A stretch of DNA of 64,000 nucleotides from Psychrosphaera sp. B3R10 (GCF_018861025.1 NZ_JAHKQH010000007.1:1-64000), one strand, 5' to 3'; positions 9,142 to 19,343 are shown, counted from the first letter of the stretch. The notes: generated by a model from the letters alone, not told the origin. Numbers and translations are program-made.

Positions 9142-9741
9142 TTAAAGCTGTTTCATTTGCTGGAGTTTAAAATCTAGTGACTTTTTAACTGAAGGCCATT
9201 CTGAATTTATAATTGAAAATACCACAGTGTCGCGCAAGACACCGTCCGCTTCTATCGTGTGATTACGGAGTATGCCGTCTTGCTTTGCCCCAAGTCGTCT
9301 TATTGCTGCTTGTGACTTGACATTATGCCAGTGGGTTCGAAACTCAACAGCAATGGCCAGTTGCTTTTCAAATGCATGTTTAAGCAGCAACTGTTTACAT
9401 TCGGTGTTTACCGACGTTTTTTGAAACGACTTTGCATACCAAGTAAAGCCTATTTCCAACCGCTTATTTTTTGCCACAACGTTACAAAAACGAGTGCAGC
9501 CAATAATTTTGTTGGTCGGTTTATGCCATACCGAAAACGGTAAGGCCAAACCTAATTCCTGATCAGCAAGAGCACGCTTAATGTAATCCTCAATTGTCGA
9601 TTCAGACGGTACACCAGTGAACCATAACTCCCAAAGCTTACCATCTTGCGCTGCAGCTAACAGCGCCTCTAAATGAGCTATTTCTAATGGCAGCAACTTT
9701 ACTGTTTCATGTTCTAGTTCAATAGGTTCTAACCAATTCAC
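9142..9741 (-). CDS. GNAT-family N-acetyltransferase (RimJ/RimL-like)
   Basis: This 200-residue acetyl-CoA-dependent acyltransferase resembles the RimJ/RimL type that modifies protein N-termini or small amines. The pattern includes ETVKLLPLE at the start, the strand TNKIIGCTRFCNV near the middle and the late motif around QAAIRRLGAKQDGILRNH. The frame runs on to 9864, but the extra N-terminal part is hydrophobic and unlike the family. A GTG at 9741 before NWLEPIELE gives the usual length, although its ribosome site is weak. It stands alone, convergent with phoR and divergent from kynA. The substrate is unknown. Confidence 0.75.
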   Translation of the reverse strand: MNWLEPIELEHETVKLLPLEIAHLEALLAAAQDGKLWELWFTGVPSESTIEDYIKRALADQELGLALPFSVWHKPTNKIIGCTRFCNVVAKNKRLEIGFTWYAKSFQKTSVNTECKQLLLKHAFEKQLAIAVEFRTHWHNVKSQAAIRRLGAKQDGILRNHTIEADGVLRDTVVFSIINSEWPSVKKSLDFKLQQMKQL

Positions 9742-9969
9742 GTGCTTTACTCGCTTTGTTTTTTTGGGGACAGTTCCAATATTGCCTTGAGTTTTCAGGA
9801 GTAACAACCATCGAGATGCAAAAAATAAAATTAGGCAATGCAAACTTATGTAAACGTTTTGCAAAATCCAAATGTTGGTTCAAATAAAGTCATAAGACAA
9901 AAACATGTTAAAATTATTTGAACGTCACACACCAATTTCAACGATTAATGTCAAAATGGAGCTGTATTA

Positions 9970-10818
9970 ATGACTTGCCCCCACGCCGGAAACTACCGAG
10001 AAGTTGAAGCATCTATTATCACTGATTTTAAACAGGATATGAGTTACGGCGATTACCTGCAATTAGACAAAATATTGTCTGCTCAGCAACCTCTGTCGAC
10101 TGAACATGATGAAATGTTATTTATTGTTATTCATCAATCAGGCGAATTATGGCTCAAATTAGCTGGGCACGAGTTGTCTGCAGCAATGGACATGATTAAG
10201 TCACAGCAATTTGGACAGGCTTTTAAGGTCATATCGCGGGTTAAGCAAATTTTTCTACAACTGACTCAAGCTTGGAATATCTTATCAACTTTAACCCCTG
10301 TCGATTACTTAAAGTTTAGAGATGTTTTAGGGCATAGCAGTGGGTTTCAGTCATATGGATATAGAAAACTGGAATTTATGTTAGGTAACAAAAATTTAGA
10401 ATTACTAAAGGTTCATGAAGCAACCCCTGAGATACATGCTGAATTAACTGCATTATGCCATGCACCAAGTATTTATGAGCTCACTCTGCAGGTCATGAGC
10501 GCCCAAGGACTAAAAATTGATGACATTGCTATCGACCGTAATTTTGCTGAACCTTATGTCCGAAATGATTCAGTATTAGAGGCTTGGAAAGAAGTTTATC
10601 ACCATTCTGACAAATACTTTGAATTATACGAACTGGCTGAAAAATTAATGGATATTGAAGACGTATTTCAAAACTGGCGATTTAAACATATGTATACCGT
10701 TCAACGTGTCATAGGCAACAAAATGGGCACAGGTGGTAGTTCTGGTGTTTCATTTTTGAAAAAAGCCCTAGATATAAATTTTTTCCCTGAACTTTTGGAA
10801 GTTAGAACCTTATTATAA
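9970..10818 (+). CDS. kynA: Tryptophan 2,3-dioxygenase
   Basis: This haem enzyme opens the indole ring of L-tryptophan to N-formylkynurenine, the first step of the kynurenine pathway. The 282-residue cytosolic protein keeps His55 in FIVIHQSGELW (substrate base) and His240 in WRFKHMYTVQR (haem ligand), at the same positions as in the Xanthomonas enzyme. The family signatures LGHSSGFQSYGYRKLE and GNKMGTGGSSGVSFL are also present. TGGAG lies 8 bases before the ATG. No other certain kynurenine-pathway gene is adjacent; the nearest candidate is an arylformamidase-like hydrolase at 22432-23322. Confidence 0.96.
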   Translation: MTCPHAGNYREVEASIITDFKQDMSYGDYLQLDKILSAQQPLSTEHDEMLFIVIHQSGELWLKLAGHELSAAMDMIKSQQFGQAFKVISRVKQIFLQLTQAWNILSTLTPVDYLKFRDVLGHSSGFQSYGYRKLEFMLGNKNLELLKVHEATPEIHAELTALCHAPSIYELTLQVMSAQGLKIDDIAIDRNFAEPYVRNDSVLEAWKEVYHHSDKYFELYELAEKLMDIEDVFQNWRFKHMYTVQRVIGNKMGTGGSSGVSFLKKALDINFFPELLEVRTLL

Positions 10819-10827
10819 AAACGGCAT

Positions 10828-10864
10828 ATTAACTAAGGCCCCTATTAAATTGGCCTTAGTTAAT
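10828..10864. terminator. Bidirectional terminator between kynA and the hybrid kinase
   Basis: A perfect 13-base stem ATTAACTAAGGCC (10828-10840) / GGCCTTAGTTAAT (10852-10864) with an 11-base loop lies between the two convergent stop codons. T-runs are weak on the plus strand, and on the minus strand TTTTT comes only 7 bases after the stem. Confidence 0.6.
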
Positions 10865-10873
10865 CTTGATTAT

Positions 10874-13504
10874 CTAGCCTAAGACTTGTTTGATCATGTC
10901 AGCAAGTACCTTAAAGTCAAAAGGCTTAGACATATAGTCGTCCATACCGGCGTGCAAACAACGTTGTTTGTTTTCTTTTGACACATCTGCCGTGAGTGCA
11001 ATGATATAAGATGGCTTTAATTTTTTTAACAACTCAACATCTCTGATACACCTAGTTGCATCATAACCATCCATTCCTGGTAACATACAATCCATCAAAA
11101 TGAGTTCAAAAGGATGCTGTTCAAACATTGCCACTGCCTCTTCACCACGCTCAGCTCGCACTGCGCATAGGTCCAATGACTTCAAAAAGCGCTCTGCAAC
11201 AAGATAATTGATATCATTGTCCTCTACGACCAATATCTTTTTTTGTTCAAACGAATCTGTTTCATGGTATTTCAACTCGTCTGCTTTCAGTTGTACTTCA
11301 TCATGTAAAGCAATGGAACCAATTCGCTCCATTTCAAACGCAGCAACAAGCTGGCTTATACACAAAGGCTTTAAAATAACCCGCGTAATATGGTGGGTGG
11401 TAAAAAGTAATCCATCTTCTGGATATTGATCACAAATCAAAATACGGGCGCAAGACTCTGGGATCACATTATTAACCGACATAATAAAATTTAGACCTGA
11501 GCCGCGTTCTTGTTTTTCGTCTACGATCAGATAGTCAATTTGAAAATCAGCTGGTCGATTGGCACCAATAAAGTGTTTCGCATCCAGTTCCGACAAGAAA
11601 AATGATACATTCGCACCTTGTTGACGAAAATAATGATTCGCCACTTTCAAACTCGTTTCATTTTGAATAACAATAACGACATTTTTATTCTCAAGTTCGG
11701 GGATTACCGGGACCGTATTTCGACTTTCGGCTAGTTCGACCTTAAGGACAAATTTAAATTTACTTCCCTTCCCAACTTTCGATTTTATGATCAGGCGCGA
11801 ATCCATTAATTCCAATAAAGATTTACATAACGACAACCCGAGTCCTGTCCCACCATATTCCCTCGTTGTAGAACTATCAGCTTGCTCAAAAGAATTAAAA
11901 ATATGCTTTTGTTTACTCGATTCAATACCAATTCCAGTGTCCGATATGCAAACTTCTAAATTAGCCGCATTATCACCAACAAATTCGACAGCACAGGATA
12001 ACTTTACTTCCCCTGCGTCGGTGAATTTAATGGCGTTAGACAATAAGTTTCCAATAATTTGAGTTAGTCGAATATCGTCAATAATAGCGGTCAAATTATC
12101 TAGTTCTGTGGTATCTACGACAAGCTCAAGTCCTTTACGACAAGCGTTACCATAGTGAGACAGCGCGACATTGGAAAACAAAGTCGCTAAATTGGTTTCA
12201 ACCGGATGAAGCAGCAACTTCTCAGCTTCAATTTTTGAAAAGTCCAAAATGTCGCTGATGATCTCCATCAACAAGTTGCCGCTGTTATAAATTGTTGCGA
12301 CCTTTTGTTTCTGCAAAGGGTTTAATTCTGTCTGTGACAGCAATTGGCCCATGCCGATGATGCCATTAAGCGGGGTTCTTATTTCATGGCTCATATTCGC
12401 CAAAAATTCACTTTTTGCCAAATTTGCTTGTTCTGCTTGATTTTTAGCCAGCTCTAACAAGCGCTGTTTTCGTTCAATCGTATTTGAAATAAACCTCGAA
12501 AAAACCACTGCGACTAAGCCAAATATAATGATGCTGATCATCATGACTAGATTCATTTTACTTGTAAGATTAGCGACATTTTCTTCAATCGACGCTCTTG
12601 GGATAAGACCTATAAAGCTCCAATCTAAATAATCAGAATAATATTGGGTAACTAAATATTCTTTGTTGTTGATATCGACATATTGATTTGGTGCTTGAGC
12701 CAATGGCGATGACATAGCGCTAAGAAGTGATCCACCGGAGATATCTTTAATAAAACCAAATACATTATTCTCCTCCAGTGTGTCTGCAAGGATACGCCCT
12801 TTCTGCTCTACAACTATGATTCGAGCGTCTTGTCCAAAATCCAAGTCGCGTAACATTTTGGTGAAACCTTTTAAGGTGATATCCATACCGAATACCCCTA
12901 TATTATTATCCTCATCATCTTTAATTAATCGAACAGTTGAAATGAGCGCAGTATTGTCGGGTTTCCAATAGTAAGTTGGGGTGCGAACAACCTCCCCTCC
13001 TGCGGCTAATCCCGTCTTATACCAAGGACGTGTTCTTGGGTCGTAATTTTTTTCGGTAGAGCCTAGGGGCCACTGCGTATAACCGCCATCCTCGGTCCCC
13101 ATATAAGCGTAAGCAAGCTTTGGATAATTGGTAGATAACGTTTGAAACAAGTTAAATAGTCTAACTTCTTCTTCGCTACCGAGTAACGGCTGCATTTGTA
13201 CTGCGTTACTCTCTAAGTATTTAGTTAAGTTACCCTTTACACTTTGAAACCTATAGTCACCACTGACATAACCCACATTGTTTTTGTACTGTGAGAATAT
13301 CAAACTAACACGGTCTTCTATTTGCTTTACATCTTTTTGAAATCCATTTTCAAATGACTTTGAGGCGTAGGCCTTGGCTTCTTGACTCTCCAAGTAATTT
13401 GTCACTAGCAATGGTAAAACGACGGCAATTAGAAAAGCCGCAATAAGTTTAATTCTAAAATTTAGCATAAGTAGGCCAAATAACCTCCGATAATTCTCAA
13501 GCAT
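10874..13504 (-). CDS. Hybrid sensor histidine kinase with dCache-like sensor and two receiver domains
   Basis: This 876-residue inner-membrane kinase has a transmembrane helix (about 18-37), a large periplasmic dCache-like sensor (about 40-310, with the typical RTRPWYKTG segment near 157-165) and a second helix (about 318-338). HisKA follows with His373 in [11 protein letters not shown]. The ATPase domain contains [16 protein letters not shown] and GGTGLGLS. A degenerate receiver (about 605-725) lacks the double-acid pocket but keeps an Asp (IVDEKQ) and a Lys (LKPLC). An intact receiver (about 755-875) carries VVEDND, D805 in [10 protein letters not shown] and the lysine in MSKPFD. There is no HPt domain, so phosphate must pass to a separate protein. 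It is monocistronic; the signal is unknown. Confidence 0.9.
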   Translation of the reverse strand: MLENYRRLFGLLMLNFRIKLIAAFLIAVVLPLLVTNYLESQEAKAYASKSFENGFQKDVKQIEDRVSLIFSQYKNNVGYVSGDYRFQSVKGNLTKYLESNAVQMQPLLGSEEEVRLFNLFQTLSTNYPKLAYAYMGTEDGGYTQWPLGSTEKNYDPRTRPWYKTGLAAGGEVVRTPTYYWKPDNTALISTVRLIKDDEDNNIGVFGMDITLKGFTKMLRDLDFGQDARIIVVEQKGRILADTLEENNVFGFIKDISGGSLLSAMSSPLAQAPNQYVDINNKEYLVTQYYSDYLDWSFIGLIPRASIEENVANLTSKMNLVMMISIIIFGLVAVVFSRFISNTIERKQRLLELAKNQAEQANLAKSEFLANMSHEIRTPLNGIIGMGQLLSQTELNPLQKQKVATIYNSGNLLMEIISDILDFSKIEAEKLLLHPVETNLATLFSNVALSHYGNACRKGLELVVDTTELDNLTAIIDDIRLTQIIGNLLSNAIKFTDAGEVKLSCAVEFVGDNAANLEVCISDTGIGIESSKQKHIFNSFEQADSSTTREYGGTGLGLSLCKSLLELMDSRLIIKSKVGKGSKFKFVLKVELAESRNTVPVIPELENKNVVIVIQNETSLKVANHYFRQQGANVSFFLSELDAKHFIGANRPADFQIDYLIVDEKQERGSGLNFIMSVNNVIPESCARILICDQYPEDGLLFTTHHITRVILKPLCISQLVAAFEMERIGSIALHDEVQLKADELKYHETDSFEQKKILVVEDNDINYLVAERFLKSLDLCAVRAERGEEAVAMFEQHPFELILMDCMLPGMDGYDATRCIRDVELLKKLKPSYIIALTADVSKENKQRCLHAGMDDYMSKPFDFKVLADMIKQVLG

Positions 13505-13711
13505 TCAAACAAGCACAAATAAACCGGATGACTAATTTTAGAAAGTTCTGGAGGAAGCCACATTAAGTAATTCAACAGGCGACTTAACACAAAACAATGT
13601 CAATCTTACAAAGTCATCCAGAACTTTATGTAAACTATAGCCTGCTATTAGGTAATTAGGAAACTCAAACAAAAAATGTCTTTAATTATGCATTATTTGA
13701 GCTTTATATTT

Positions 13712-14521
13712 TTAACGTATTTTACTATTTTGAAATGGAATTGCTTTGCCTTTTGCTCTGGCAACTGCGATTTTTTGATTTCGTTTCGTTAGCACGCGAA
13801 CTTGCAACAATGATTCGGCCGCCAACATAGCTCGCTCTGAACGATGCCACTTGGTTGTATAAAGTCGCTTAATTGCACTTATCGCATCAGGCGAACGATT
13901 CATTAACCTATTTGCAAAGTCTCGACAGCTTTTATTTAAGTCATTTGTCACGTCCGTTATAATTCCTAATTCTTTCGCTTTTGAGGCGTCAAACTCTTCT
14001 GCCGTCATCGCAAGTTTCATTGCTTGATCCATTGGTAACAAGTAACTTAACGCTTTATTTCCTCCCATATCAGGAATTAATCCCCAATGATTTTCCATGA
14101 TGCTGAAACTGGCAGTATGTTCGGCAATTCTAAAGTCGCCACCCAATGCGATCTGTAATCCTCCGCCCCAGCATCGTCCACTTATCGCCATAATCACAGG
14201 AACGGCGAGACCTCGCCATTTGGTCGACACACGCTGAGCCAAGTTTGAATTACCGGGTAACCATTTAAATAGTAAACGAATGCCACTCATCGGTTTTTTA
14301 ATAATTGAACCGACGTCTAAACCAGTACAAAAATCAGGTCCTTCGCCTTTTACAACAACACAACGAACATCATGATTAGATTTAATTAATTTAATCGTTT
14401 TATCAAGAGCTTTGAACATCTCCATATCGAGTGCATTTAACTTTTCTGGCCGGTTAAGAGTCACCCAGGCGATGCCATCGTCATCGATGTTAAGTAAAAT
14501 TCTGTTTTGGATATTTTTCAT
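13712..14521 (-). CDS. Crotonase/enoyl-CoA hydratase family protein
   Basis: This 269-residue crotonase-fold protein begins ...DGIAWVTLNRPEKLNALD, the usual family opening. The oxyanion-hole region reads GRCWGGGLQIALGGDFR. The first catalytic Glu of hydratases (GGGCE in crotonase) is replaced by Gln (GGGLQ). The second acidic position is kept in SIMENHWGLIPDMGG. One-glutamate members are often isomerases rather than hydratases, so the reaction is open. No clear ribosome site precedes the ATG. It is not in an operon with other fatty-acid genes here. Confidence 0.82.
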   Translation of the reverse strand: MKNIQNRILLNIDDDGIAWVTLNRPEKLNALDMEMFKALDKTIKLIKSNHDVRCVVVKGEGPDFCTGLDVGSIIKKPMSGIRLLFKWLPGNSNLAQRVSTKWRGLAVPVIMAISGRCWGGGLQIALGGDFRIAEHTASFSIMENHWGLIPDMGGNKALSYLLPMDQAMKLAMTAEEFDASKAKELGIITDVTNDLNKSCRDFANRLMNRSPDAISAIKRLYTTKWHRSERAMLAAESLLQVRVLTKRNQKIAVARAKGKAIPFQNSKIR

Positions 14522-14656
14522 ATAGTTTAATCAGCTTTTCATCTGGTCTGACAAGATGCCATAGATTCATTGAAATTGCACTGTTCTTTGATGGCAATCA
14601 GTTACATAGCAATCAGTTCTATTTTTATTTTATAAGTGAGCAAATAGCCAAATAAA

Positions 14657-15022
14657 CTAGCCAGAAATAACAAAAAGCCAAATAGCAAATGGCCAGCAAG
14701 TTAGGCCGATGACTCTAAAGTAAGGCCTGAATTTATCGGCAGACCAATTCGCAAACGCTCTGTGTCGTTTTTCGCCAATCATAAAAAGACCAATACCTAC
14801 CCCGATAAAACCAAAGGCAATTAGATTGATAATTAGTGGCGAAGTGGTTTTAACAGAGTCACTCAAAAAGAGTAATCCAGCAATGAGTCGCGCCACAATT
14901 TCAAAAGGATGGAAGTAACGCCATTGGGAAAATGAAATTATTTTTATTGAAAATGCGTGTGGCGCATACGCCATATAAACACAAAACATCAAAAAAAGAC
15001 CGGCAAATAAGTCGACAAACAT
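14657..15022 (-). CDS. Small integral membrane protein, function unknown
   Basis: I do not recognise this 121-residue protein. It has about four hydrophobic segments, near residues 3-20, 42-54, 63-82 and 103-119, separated by short basic loops such as GEKRHRAFANW. AGAGGG lies 7 bases before the ATG, so translation is well supported. It lies 120 bases beyond the XRE regulator gene on the same strand, so read-through from that pair is possible. No function is proposed. Confidence 0.65.
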   Translation of the reverse strand: MFVDLFAGLFLMFCVYMAYAPHAFSIKIISFSQWRYFHPFEIVARLIAGLLFLSDSVKTTSPLIINLIAFGFIGVGIGLFMIGEKRHRAFANWSADKFRPYFRVIGLTCWPFAIWLFVISG

Positions 15023-15142
15023 TGAACAGCCCTCTTAGTAATTTAATATTAAGTTACGCTATTTATTTCGACTTTAAAAATAAAAAAGTCGGACAATATT
15101 ACTTAAAATATCGTGCCCGACTTAATTCAACATTTATTCGAT

Positions 15143-15334
15143 TTAGTCTGACTCAAAAATATCTTCTATCTTTAATGAGAACAACCTAGCCGCTTTGAAG
15201 GCAAGTGGTAAACTTGGATCAAATTTACCTTTTTCAATTGCGTTAATGGTTTGCCTTGATACTTCTAATCGTTCAGCCAAGTCGGCCTGCGTCCAATCTC
15301 GTTCTGCTCTCAATACTTTTAGTTTATTTTTCAT
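15143..15334 (-). CDS. Small XRE-family HTH regulator
   Basis: This 63-residue protein is almost entirely one Cro/C1-type helix-turn-helix: residues 12-32 read as the two HTH helices, with WTQADLAERLEVSRQTI at their core. It ends in the KIEDIFE motif common in minimal regulators of this kind. Its ATG overlaps the stop codon of the preceding membrane-protein gene (ATGA), with AAGGAAG as ribosome site, so the two are translationally coupled. Such regulators are commonly paired with a small membrane protein. A set of AGTAA-type repeats upstream of the pair could be its operator. Confidence 0.88.
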   Translation of the reverse strand: MKNKLKVLRAERDWTQADLAERLEVSRQTINAIEKGKFDPSLPLAFKAARLFSLKIEDIFESD

Positions 15335-15744
15335 TGGTACTTCCTTAAACCAATTATTGTGCTGACCAAATACGTTATACCGATGAGCATAACCAAATGC
15401 GATATCTCAGCGTCTGACTCGATGACATTAGCGATATCCAAATTTGAATAGGCTAAACCAAATACAAGACCCACTCCAAGCGCAATTGCCATGGCGTTAA
15501 GTTGTACCTTTTGCTGCATCTCATCCAGACCAGCCAGATGTTTTTTATTAGCCCAAATCATGCCAATACCAACAAGTAAGTTAATTGCCACAGATATTGA
15601 ACTCATTGTTGTATTGCCATCCCAGATAAACACCGGACCAAAACTAGCAATCGCCATTGTGATTAACCAGGCAAACGTCCAAGCTGCTAGTCGCTTTGTA
15701 TTGTTAATATTTTGCTGTTTCCAATTATTGTTTTGTTCACTCAT
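15331..15744 (-). CDS. Small membrane protein paired with the XRE regulator
   Basis: The 137-residue protein has about four transmembrane segments (roughly residues 20-38, 46-63, 82-99, 112-130) and a soluble start rich in Asn and Gln. A conserved-looking loop HLAGLDEMQQKVQLNA sits between segments 2 and 3 and resembles DUF2178-type membrane proteins found beside small XRE regulators. The ATG at 15744 is chosen because GGAG lies 7 bases before it; the frame continues to 15813 without support. It overlaps the XRE gene by 4 bases. The function is unknown; sequestration of, or signalling to, the regulator is a guess. Confidence 0.75.
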   Translation of the reverse strand: MSEQNNNWKQQNINNTKRLAAWTFAWLITMAIASFGPVFIWDGNTTMSSISVAINLLVGIGMIWANKKHLAGLDEMQQKVQLNAMAIALGVGLVFGLAYSNLDIANVIESDAEISHLVMLIGITYLVSTIIGLRKYQ

Positions 15745-16120
15745 TTGTAATCTCCGCTTGTCATAAAGTAAAATACACTTTACACAAAGTAACAGCAAAA
15801 CAAGTAAAGTCAAGTGAACCTGACAAAAAGATTGGTATTGATTACTTATTGTTGAATAAAATTAAAGGTCAAACAACGCAACCAGACATTATTTTCTCAT
15901 AGTAATTTAGCCATTTGGCACCCAAATGGATAAATTAAACTCCACTGTAGCGGTGAAAAGCAGTAGGTGAAGTAGAATTTAATTTAAACATAATGTCGTA
16001 AATTAAATGACCAGAGGACGCCAGCACATAGTTTACGAAATGAAATATAATAATATGGCCAATAGAACCAGAAGACCGGCCACTGGCAGGCAGTGACCAA
16101 CCATTTTAAATGATGCGAAG
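15745..16120. other. 376-base gap with candidate XRE operator
   Basis: No gene is visible. Bases 15765-15810, just upstream of the membrane-protein/XRE pair, contain four copies of an AGTAA-type half-site in mixed orientation: AAAGTAAA (15765-15772), CTTTAC (15778-15783), AAAGTAA (15786-15792) and AAGTAAAGT (15802-15810). A TTGACT -35-like element reads leftward at about 15808-15813. The rest, up to the sugar porter stop, shows no structure I can support. Confidence 0.45.
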
Positions 16121-17701
16121 TTAACCTTGGTTAAATTCCACTTCCAGTTGTTCTAATGTTTTTCCTTTGGTCTCTGGGAAGAGTTTAACAACAAAGATTA
16201 AGCTGACTAACGCAAATAATCCGTAGAGTAAAAAGGTCATTGAAGCACCTAAAGACTCAAGCTCTATCGGGAATACTAAAGTGACTACAAAGCTAACAAC
16301 ACTGTTTATCACACTGACAAACGAAATCGCCACGCCACGTAAGTGGTTTGGAAATATCTCAGAAAACAACACCCACATCACTGGCCCTAAAGAGAATGCA
16401 AAAGAAGCGACAAACGCTAATATACCAAATAAGACCAATCCAGCATTCATGTCTGTTGAGACAGCAAGTAACTCACTTTGTAATTTGTTATACGTATTGT
16501 CATCCAAGTATTGCTTAATTTGTTGTTTAAAAACCACATCAGATTCAAATGTGATATCAACAACATTTCTCAAATCGATTAGTTGCGCCTGTGGTAACTC
16601 ACTATGAGCGGTAACAACCTGTTGGTAGTCGATTGCAGATAGTTTATAGGTCGCTTGATTAAAACCATACGAACACAACGTCATCGACACGAATACGCCT
16701 GCAAGGCCAATAATTAACAAAGGTTTACGGCCCAGCTTGTCGATAAAATACATTGCCAATACGGTAAAGACGACATTTATTAACCCGACAAATATTGCCT
16801 GAGCAAACGCAGCATCTGTGCCGACACCGCTCTGTTCAAATATGCTCGGGGCGTAAAAGAATATCGCATTAATCCCTGTTATTTGCTGTGCGATACCAAC
16901 AATAAGTCCGATGCTCAGAGCTAATCTCAATTTTGAGCTAAACAAGGATTGTAAACTTGTTAGTAGACCGGTGGACTTTTCCTTTGCTGAATCTTCAATC
17001 TGGCCAATCTCTAACTCTATTTCAGCGACCGAGTTTTTATCTCGTAATGTCGTCAGTACGTGTTTTGCGTCATCTTTATTATTTTTTAACAACAACCATC
17101 GTGGGCTTTTTGGGATCAAATACAATAGTCCTAGCCAAATTATCGCAGGTATAATTTCTAGCCCTAACATCCAGCGCCAGATATTGTCCTGCAGTCCAAT
17201 CATCTCAGTAAATGTAGAGGTAATTTGACTCGCTTGAAACAAGTAGTAATTGGCAAAATAAGCTGCAGAGAAACCAATAACGATATTGAGTTGGTTCACA
17301 GAAACCATCTTACCTCGCTTAGCGGCAGGTGAAATCTCGGCGATATACATAGGAGCAACCATTAGGGAACAGAAAGCTAACCCCCCAACAAATCGGGCAA
17401 TGACCAACATCCAATAACTAGTCGCCAATGCAGAAAAAACAGCGGATACTAAATATAGCAAGGCAATAACTCGAAGCAAATTTCGCCGGCCAAACTTATC
17501 GGCCAGGGGACCCGCGACTAATATTGCCGCTGTAGCGCCTAATGTTGGAGCACTAACAACAAACCCGAGTTCAATTGGAGAGAGATTAAACTCTTCAACA
17601 ATATATTGGATTGCGCCTGATATTACAGAGGCGTCAAAACCAAAAATAAACCCACCTAATGACACACAGATTGTGTAAAACATGACTCGTGATATTGGCA
17701 T
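16121..17701 (-). CDS. MFS sugar porter, probable D-xylose:H+ symporter
   Basis: This 526-residue, 12-helix inner-membrane carrier belongs to the sugar porter family. Visible signatures are GPLADKFGRR between helices 2 and 3, PKSPRWLL before the central loop, AQQITGINAIFFYAP in helix 7, DKLGRKPLL between helices 8 and 9, and FPETKGKTLEQLE at the end. It is longer than E. coli XylE (491). The extra length is a loop of about 70 residues (348-420) after helix 9, predicted outside the cytoplasm. It follows xylA on the same strand, separated by a terminator, so it probably has its own promoter. Xylose as substrate is inferred from the locus. Confidence 0.88.
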   Translation of the reverse strand: MPISRVMFYTICVSLGGFIFGFDASVISGAIQYIVEEFNLSPIELGFVVSAPTLGATAAILVAGPLADKFGRRNLLRVIALLYLVSAVFSALATSYWMLVIARFVGGLAFCSLMVAPMYIAEISPAAKRGKMVSVNQLNIVIGFSAAYFANYYLFQASQITSTFTEMIGLQDNIWRWMLGLEIIPAIIWLGLLYLIPKSPRWLLLKNNKDDAKHVLTTLRDKNSVAEIELEIGQIEDSAKEKSTGLLTSLQSLFSSKLRLALSIGLIVGIAQQITGINAIFFYAPSIFEQSGVGTDAAFAQAIFVGLINVVFTVLAMYFIDKLGRKPLLIIGLAGVFVSMTLCSYGFNQATYKLSAIDYQQVVTAHSELPQAQLIDLRNVVDITFESDVVFKQQIKQYLDDNTYNKLQSELLAVSTDMNAGLVLFGILAFVASFAFSLGPVMWVLFSEIFPNHLRGVAISFVSVINSVVSFVVTLVFPIELESLGASMTFLLYGLFALVSLIFVVKLFPETKGKTLEQLEVEFNQG

Positions 17702-17745
17702 TTTTTATTATTCTCTGTTGTTTATATTAGCCACGCCAACAAGAA

Positions 17746-17759
17746 TGTAAGCGCTATCA
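17746..17759. promoter_or_regulatory. Candidate LacI-type operator upstream of the sugar porter
   Basis: The 14-base element TGTAAGCGCTATCA, 45 bases before the porter start, has the central AGCGCT and flanking TG/CA typical of operators bound by LacI-family repressors. It is imperfect (two mismatched pairs). No LacI-family gene is in the window; XylR is of the AraC type, so a regulator encoded elsewhere would be needed. Confidence 0.3.
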
Positions 17760-17866
17760 TTTATTCATTATGAACTAAATAGAATTGAATAAAAACCGCT
17801 ATTATTAAAGTTGAGAAAAATAATTAAAAGTTAAATTTTGCAGAAGATAGAAGAAGTCTGAAAATT

Positions 17867-17893
17867 GAATGCCAGCAAGTGTTGCTGGCATTC
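17867..17893 (-). terminator. Intrinsic terminator after xylA
   Basis: A perfect 12-base stem GAATGCCAGCAA / TTGCTGGCATTC with a GTG loop lies 18 bases beyond the xylA stop. On the minus strand it is followed by AATTTT. It should separate xylA transcription from the sugar porter gene. Confidence 0.75.
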
Positions 17894-17910
17894 GAAGACA
17901 AATCATTTGA

Positions 17911-19230
17911 TTAACCGAATAGTACTCGGTTCACTTGATTTTCTAATAGTTCTTGCTTGCCACTTTGATGGCGAGGAGAAAGATTATTAGTCACTGTATG
18001 GTTTGCCAACGATTCTAACGTGAAGTCACCAGACGTAATGCCTTTACCTAAATCACCGCTCCACCCTTTATAGCGATTCGCAACCGCTTCAGACAGGAAG
18101 TTCTTTTCTAACATTTGAGCACCTTTTTTCAGGGCTAATGCAAGGTGATCCATGCCACCAATATGACCAATAAACAAGTCACTTGGGTCGCTAGATTGAC
18201 GACGTAGTTTAGTATCAAACAAGAAACCACCCGTTTTAAAGCCACCCGCTTTCAAAATGTCACACATAACCATAGTTAATTCTGGTACGTCTATAGGGAA
18301 CTGATCAGTATCCCAACCATTTTGAGCATCTCCGCGGTTAGCATCGATAGAACCAAATAAACCTAATGAAATTGCCGTTGCGATTTCATGCTGGAATGAG
18401 TGCCCTGCTAACGTCGCATGATTTACTTCAATGTTAACTTTAATTTCATCTTCCAAACCAAACTGTTTTAAGAAACCATAAACGGTTGCAGTATCATAAT
18501 CATACTGATGTTTAGTAGGTTCTTGTGGTTTTGGTTCAATAAGTAATGTGCCTTTAAAGCCAATCTTATGCTTGTGCTCAACAACCATTTGCATGAAACG
18601 ACCCATTTGTTCACGCTCTTGACGTAAATCAGTATTAAGTAATGTTTCGTAACCTTCACGACCGCCCCACAATACGTAGTTTGAACCGCCAAGACGTTTA
18701 GTCGCGTTCATCGCATTGCAAACTTGCGTTGCTGCATAAGCAAAAACTTCTGGGTTTGGATTAGTTGATGCACCAGCGGCATAACGTGCGTTACTAAACG
18801 CATTTGCCGTGCCCCACAATAACTTCATGCCAGTTTCTTCTTGTTTTTGTTCAAGAACGTCTGTCATTTCTGCAAAGTTATTAACATATTCTTTAATACT
18901 ATTTCCTTCTGGAGCAACATCAATGTCGTGGAAACTATAATACGGCACACCTAATTTTGAGAAAAACTCAAATGCGACATCCGCTTTTTCTTTTGCTCGG
19001 GTCATTGCGTCACCAGCTTGTAACCAAGGACGATTGAACGTGCCTTGACCAAAAACGTCCGCGCCGTCCCAACAAAAGTTATGCCAATAACATGCACCAA
19101 ATCTTAGATGTTCTGCCATTGTTTTACCCAAGATAACTTCTTCGGCATTGTAATGATGGAACGCTAGTGGATTATCACTGTCAGTACCTTCAAACTTTAT
19201 TTTTTCGATATCTTTGAAATATTGAGTCAT
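17911..19230 (-). CDS. xylA: Xylose isomerase
   Basis: This cytosolic metal-dependent enzyme converts D-xylose to D-xylulose. The 439 residues nearly match E. coli XylA (440). Signatures include [10 protein letters not shown] with the catalytic His near residue 100, [18 protein letters not shown] with the metal-binding Glu, and the [17 protein letters not shown] / GSIDANRGD region with further ligands (here [14 protein letters not shown]). AGGAG lies 9 bases before the ATG. It lies downstream of xylB in the same direction. The 241-base gap between them holds a hairpin with a T-run and further small hairpins in the probable leader. Confidence 0.97.
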   Translation of the reverse strand: MTQYFKDIEKIKFEGTDSDNPLAFHHYNAEEVILGKTMAEHLRFGACYWHNFCWDGADVFGQGTFNRPWLQAGDAMTRAKEKADVAFEFFSKLGVPYYSFHDIDVAPEGNSIKEYVNNFAEMTDVLEQKQEETGMKLLWGTANAFSNARYAAGASTNPNPEVFAYAATQVCNAMNATKRLGGSNYVLWGGREGYETLLNTDLRQEREQMGRFMQMVVEHKHKIGFKGTLLIEPKPQEPTKHQYDYDTATVYGFLKQFGLEDEIKVNIEVNHATLAGHSFQHEIATAISLGLFGSIDANRGDAQNGWDTDQFPIDVPELTMVMCDILKAGGFKTGGFLFDTKLRRQSSDPSDLFIGHIGGMDHLALALKKGAQMLEKNFLSEAVANRYKGWSGDLGKGITSGDFTLESLANHTVTNNLSPRHQSGKQELLENQVNRVLFG

Positions 19231-19322
19231 CTAAGACTTCTCCTGCTCATGTGCAAAAAGCACCTTAACTTATGATGTCGCCATCATCGCCAAGAAAGTG
19301 TGCTTCAACAATTATGTTTTTT

Positions 19323-19343
19323 AAAAGCGGACTTTCGCTTTTT
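19323..19343 (-). terminator. Hairpin with T-run between xylB and xylA
   Basis: AAAAGCG (19323-19329) / CGCTTTT (19336-19342) with a 6-base loop is flanked by T-runs on both strands. Reading leftward it would end xylB transcription or act as an attenuator before xylA. Downstream, in the xylA leader, two small hairpins follow: ATGATG/CATCAT (19272-19287) and GTGC/GCAC (19251-19263). Confidence 0.5.

Noticed and set aside
14594-14618. Direct repeat GCAATCAGTT twice, 15 bases apart
   Set aside because: Only two short copies, with no neighbouring gene start or known site; probably chance.
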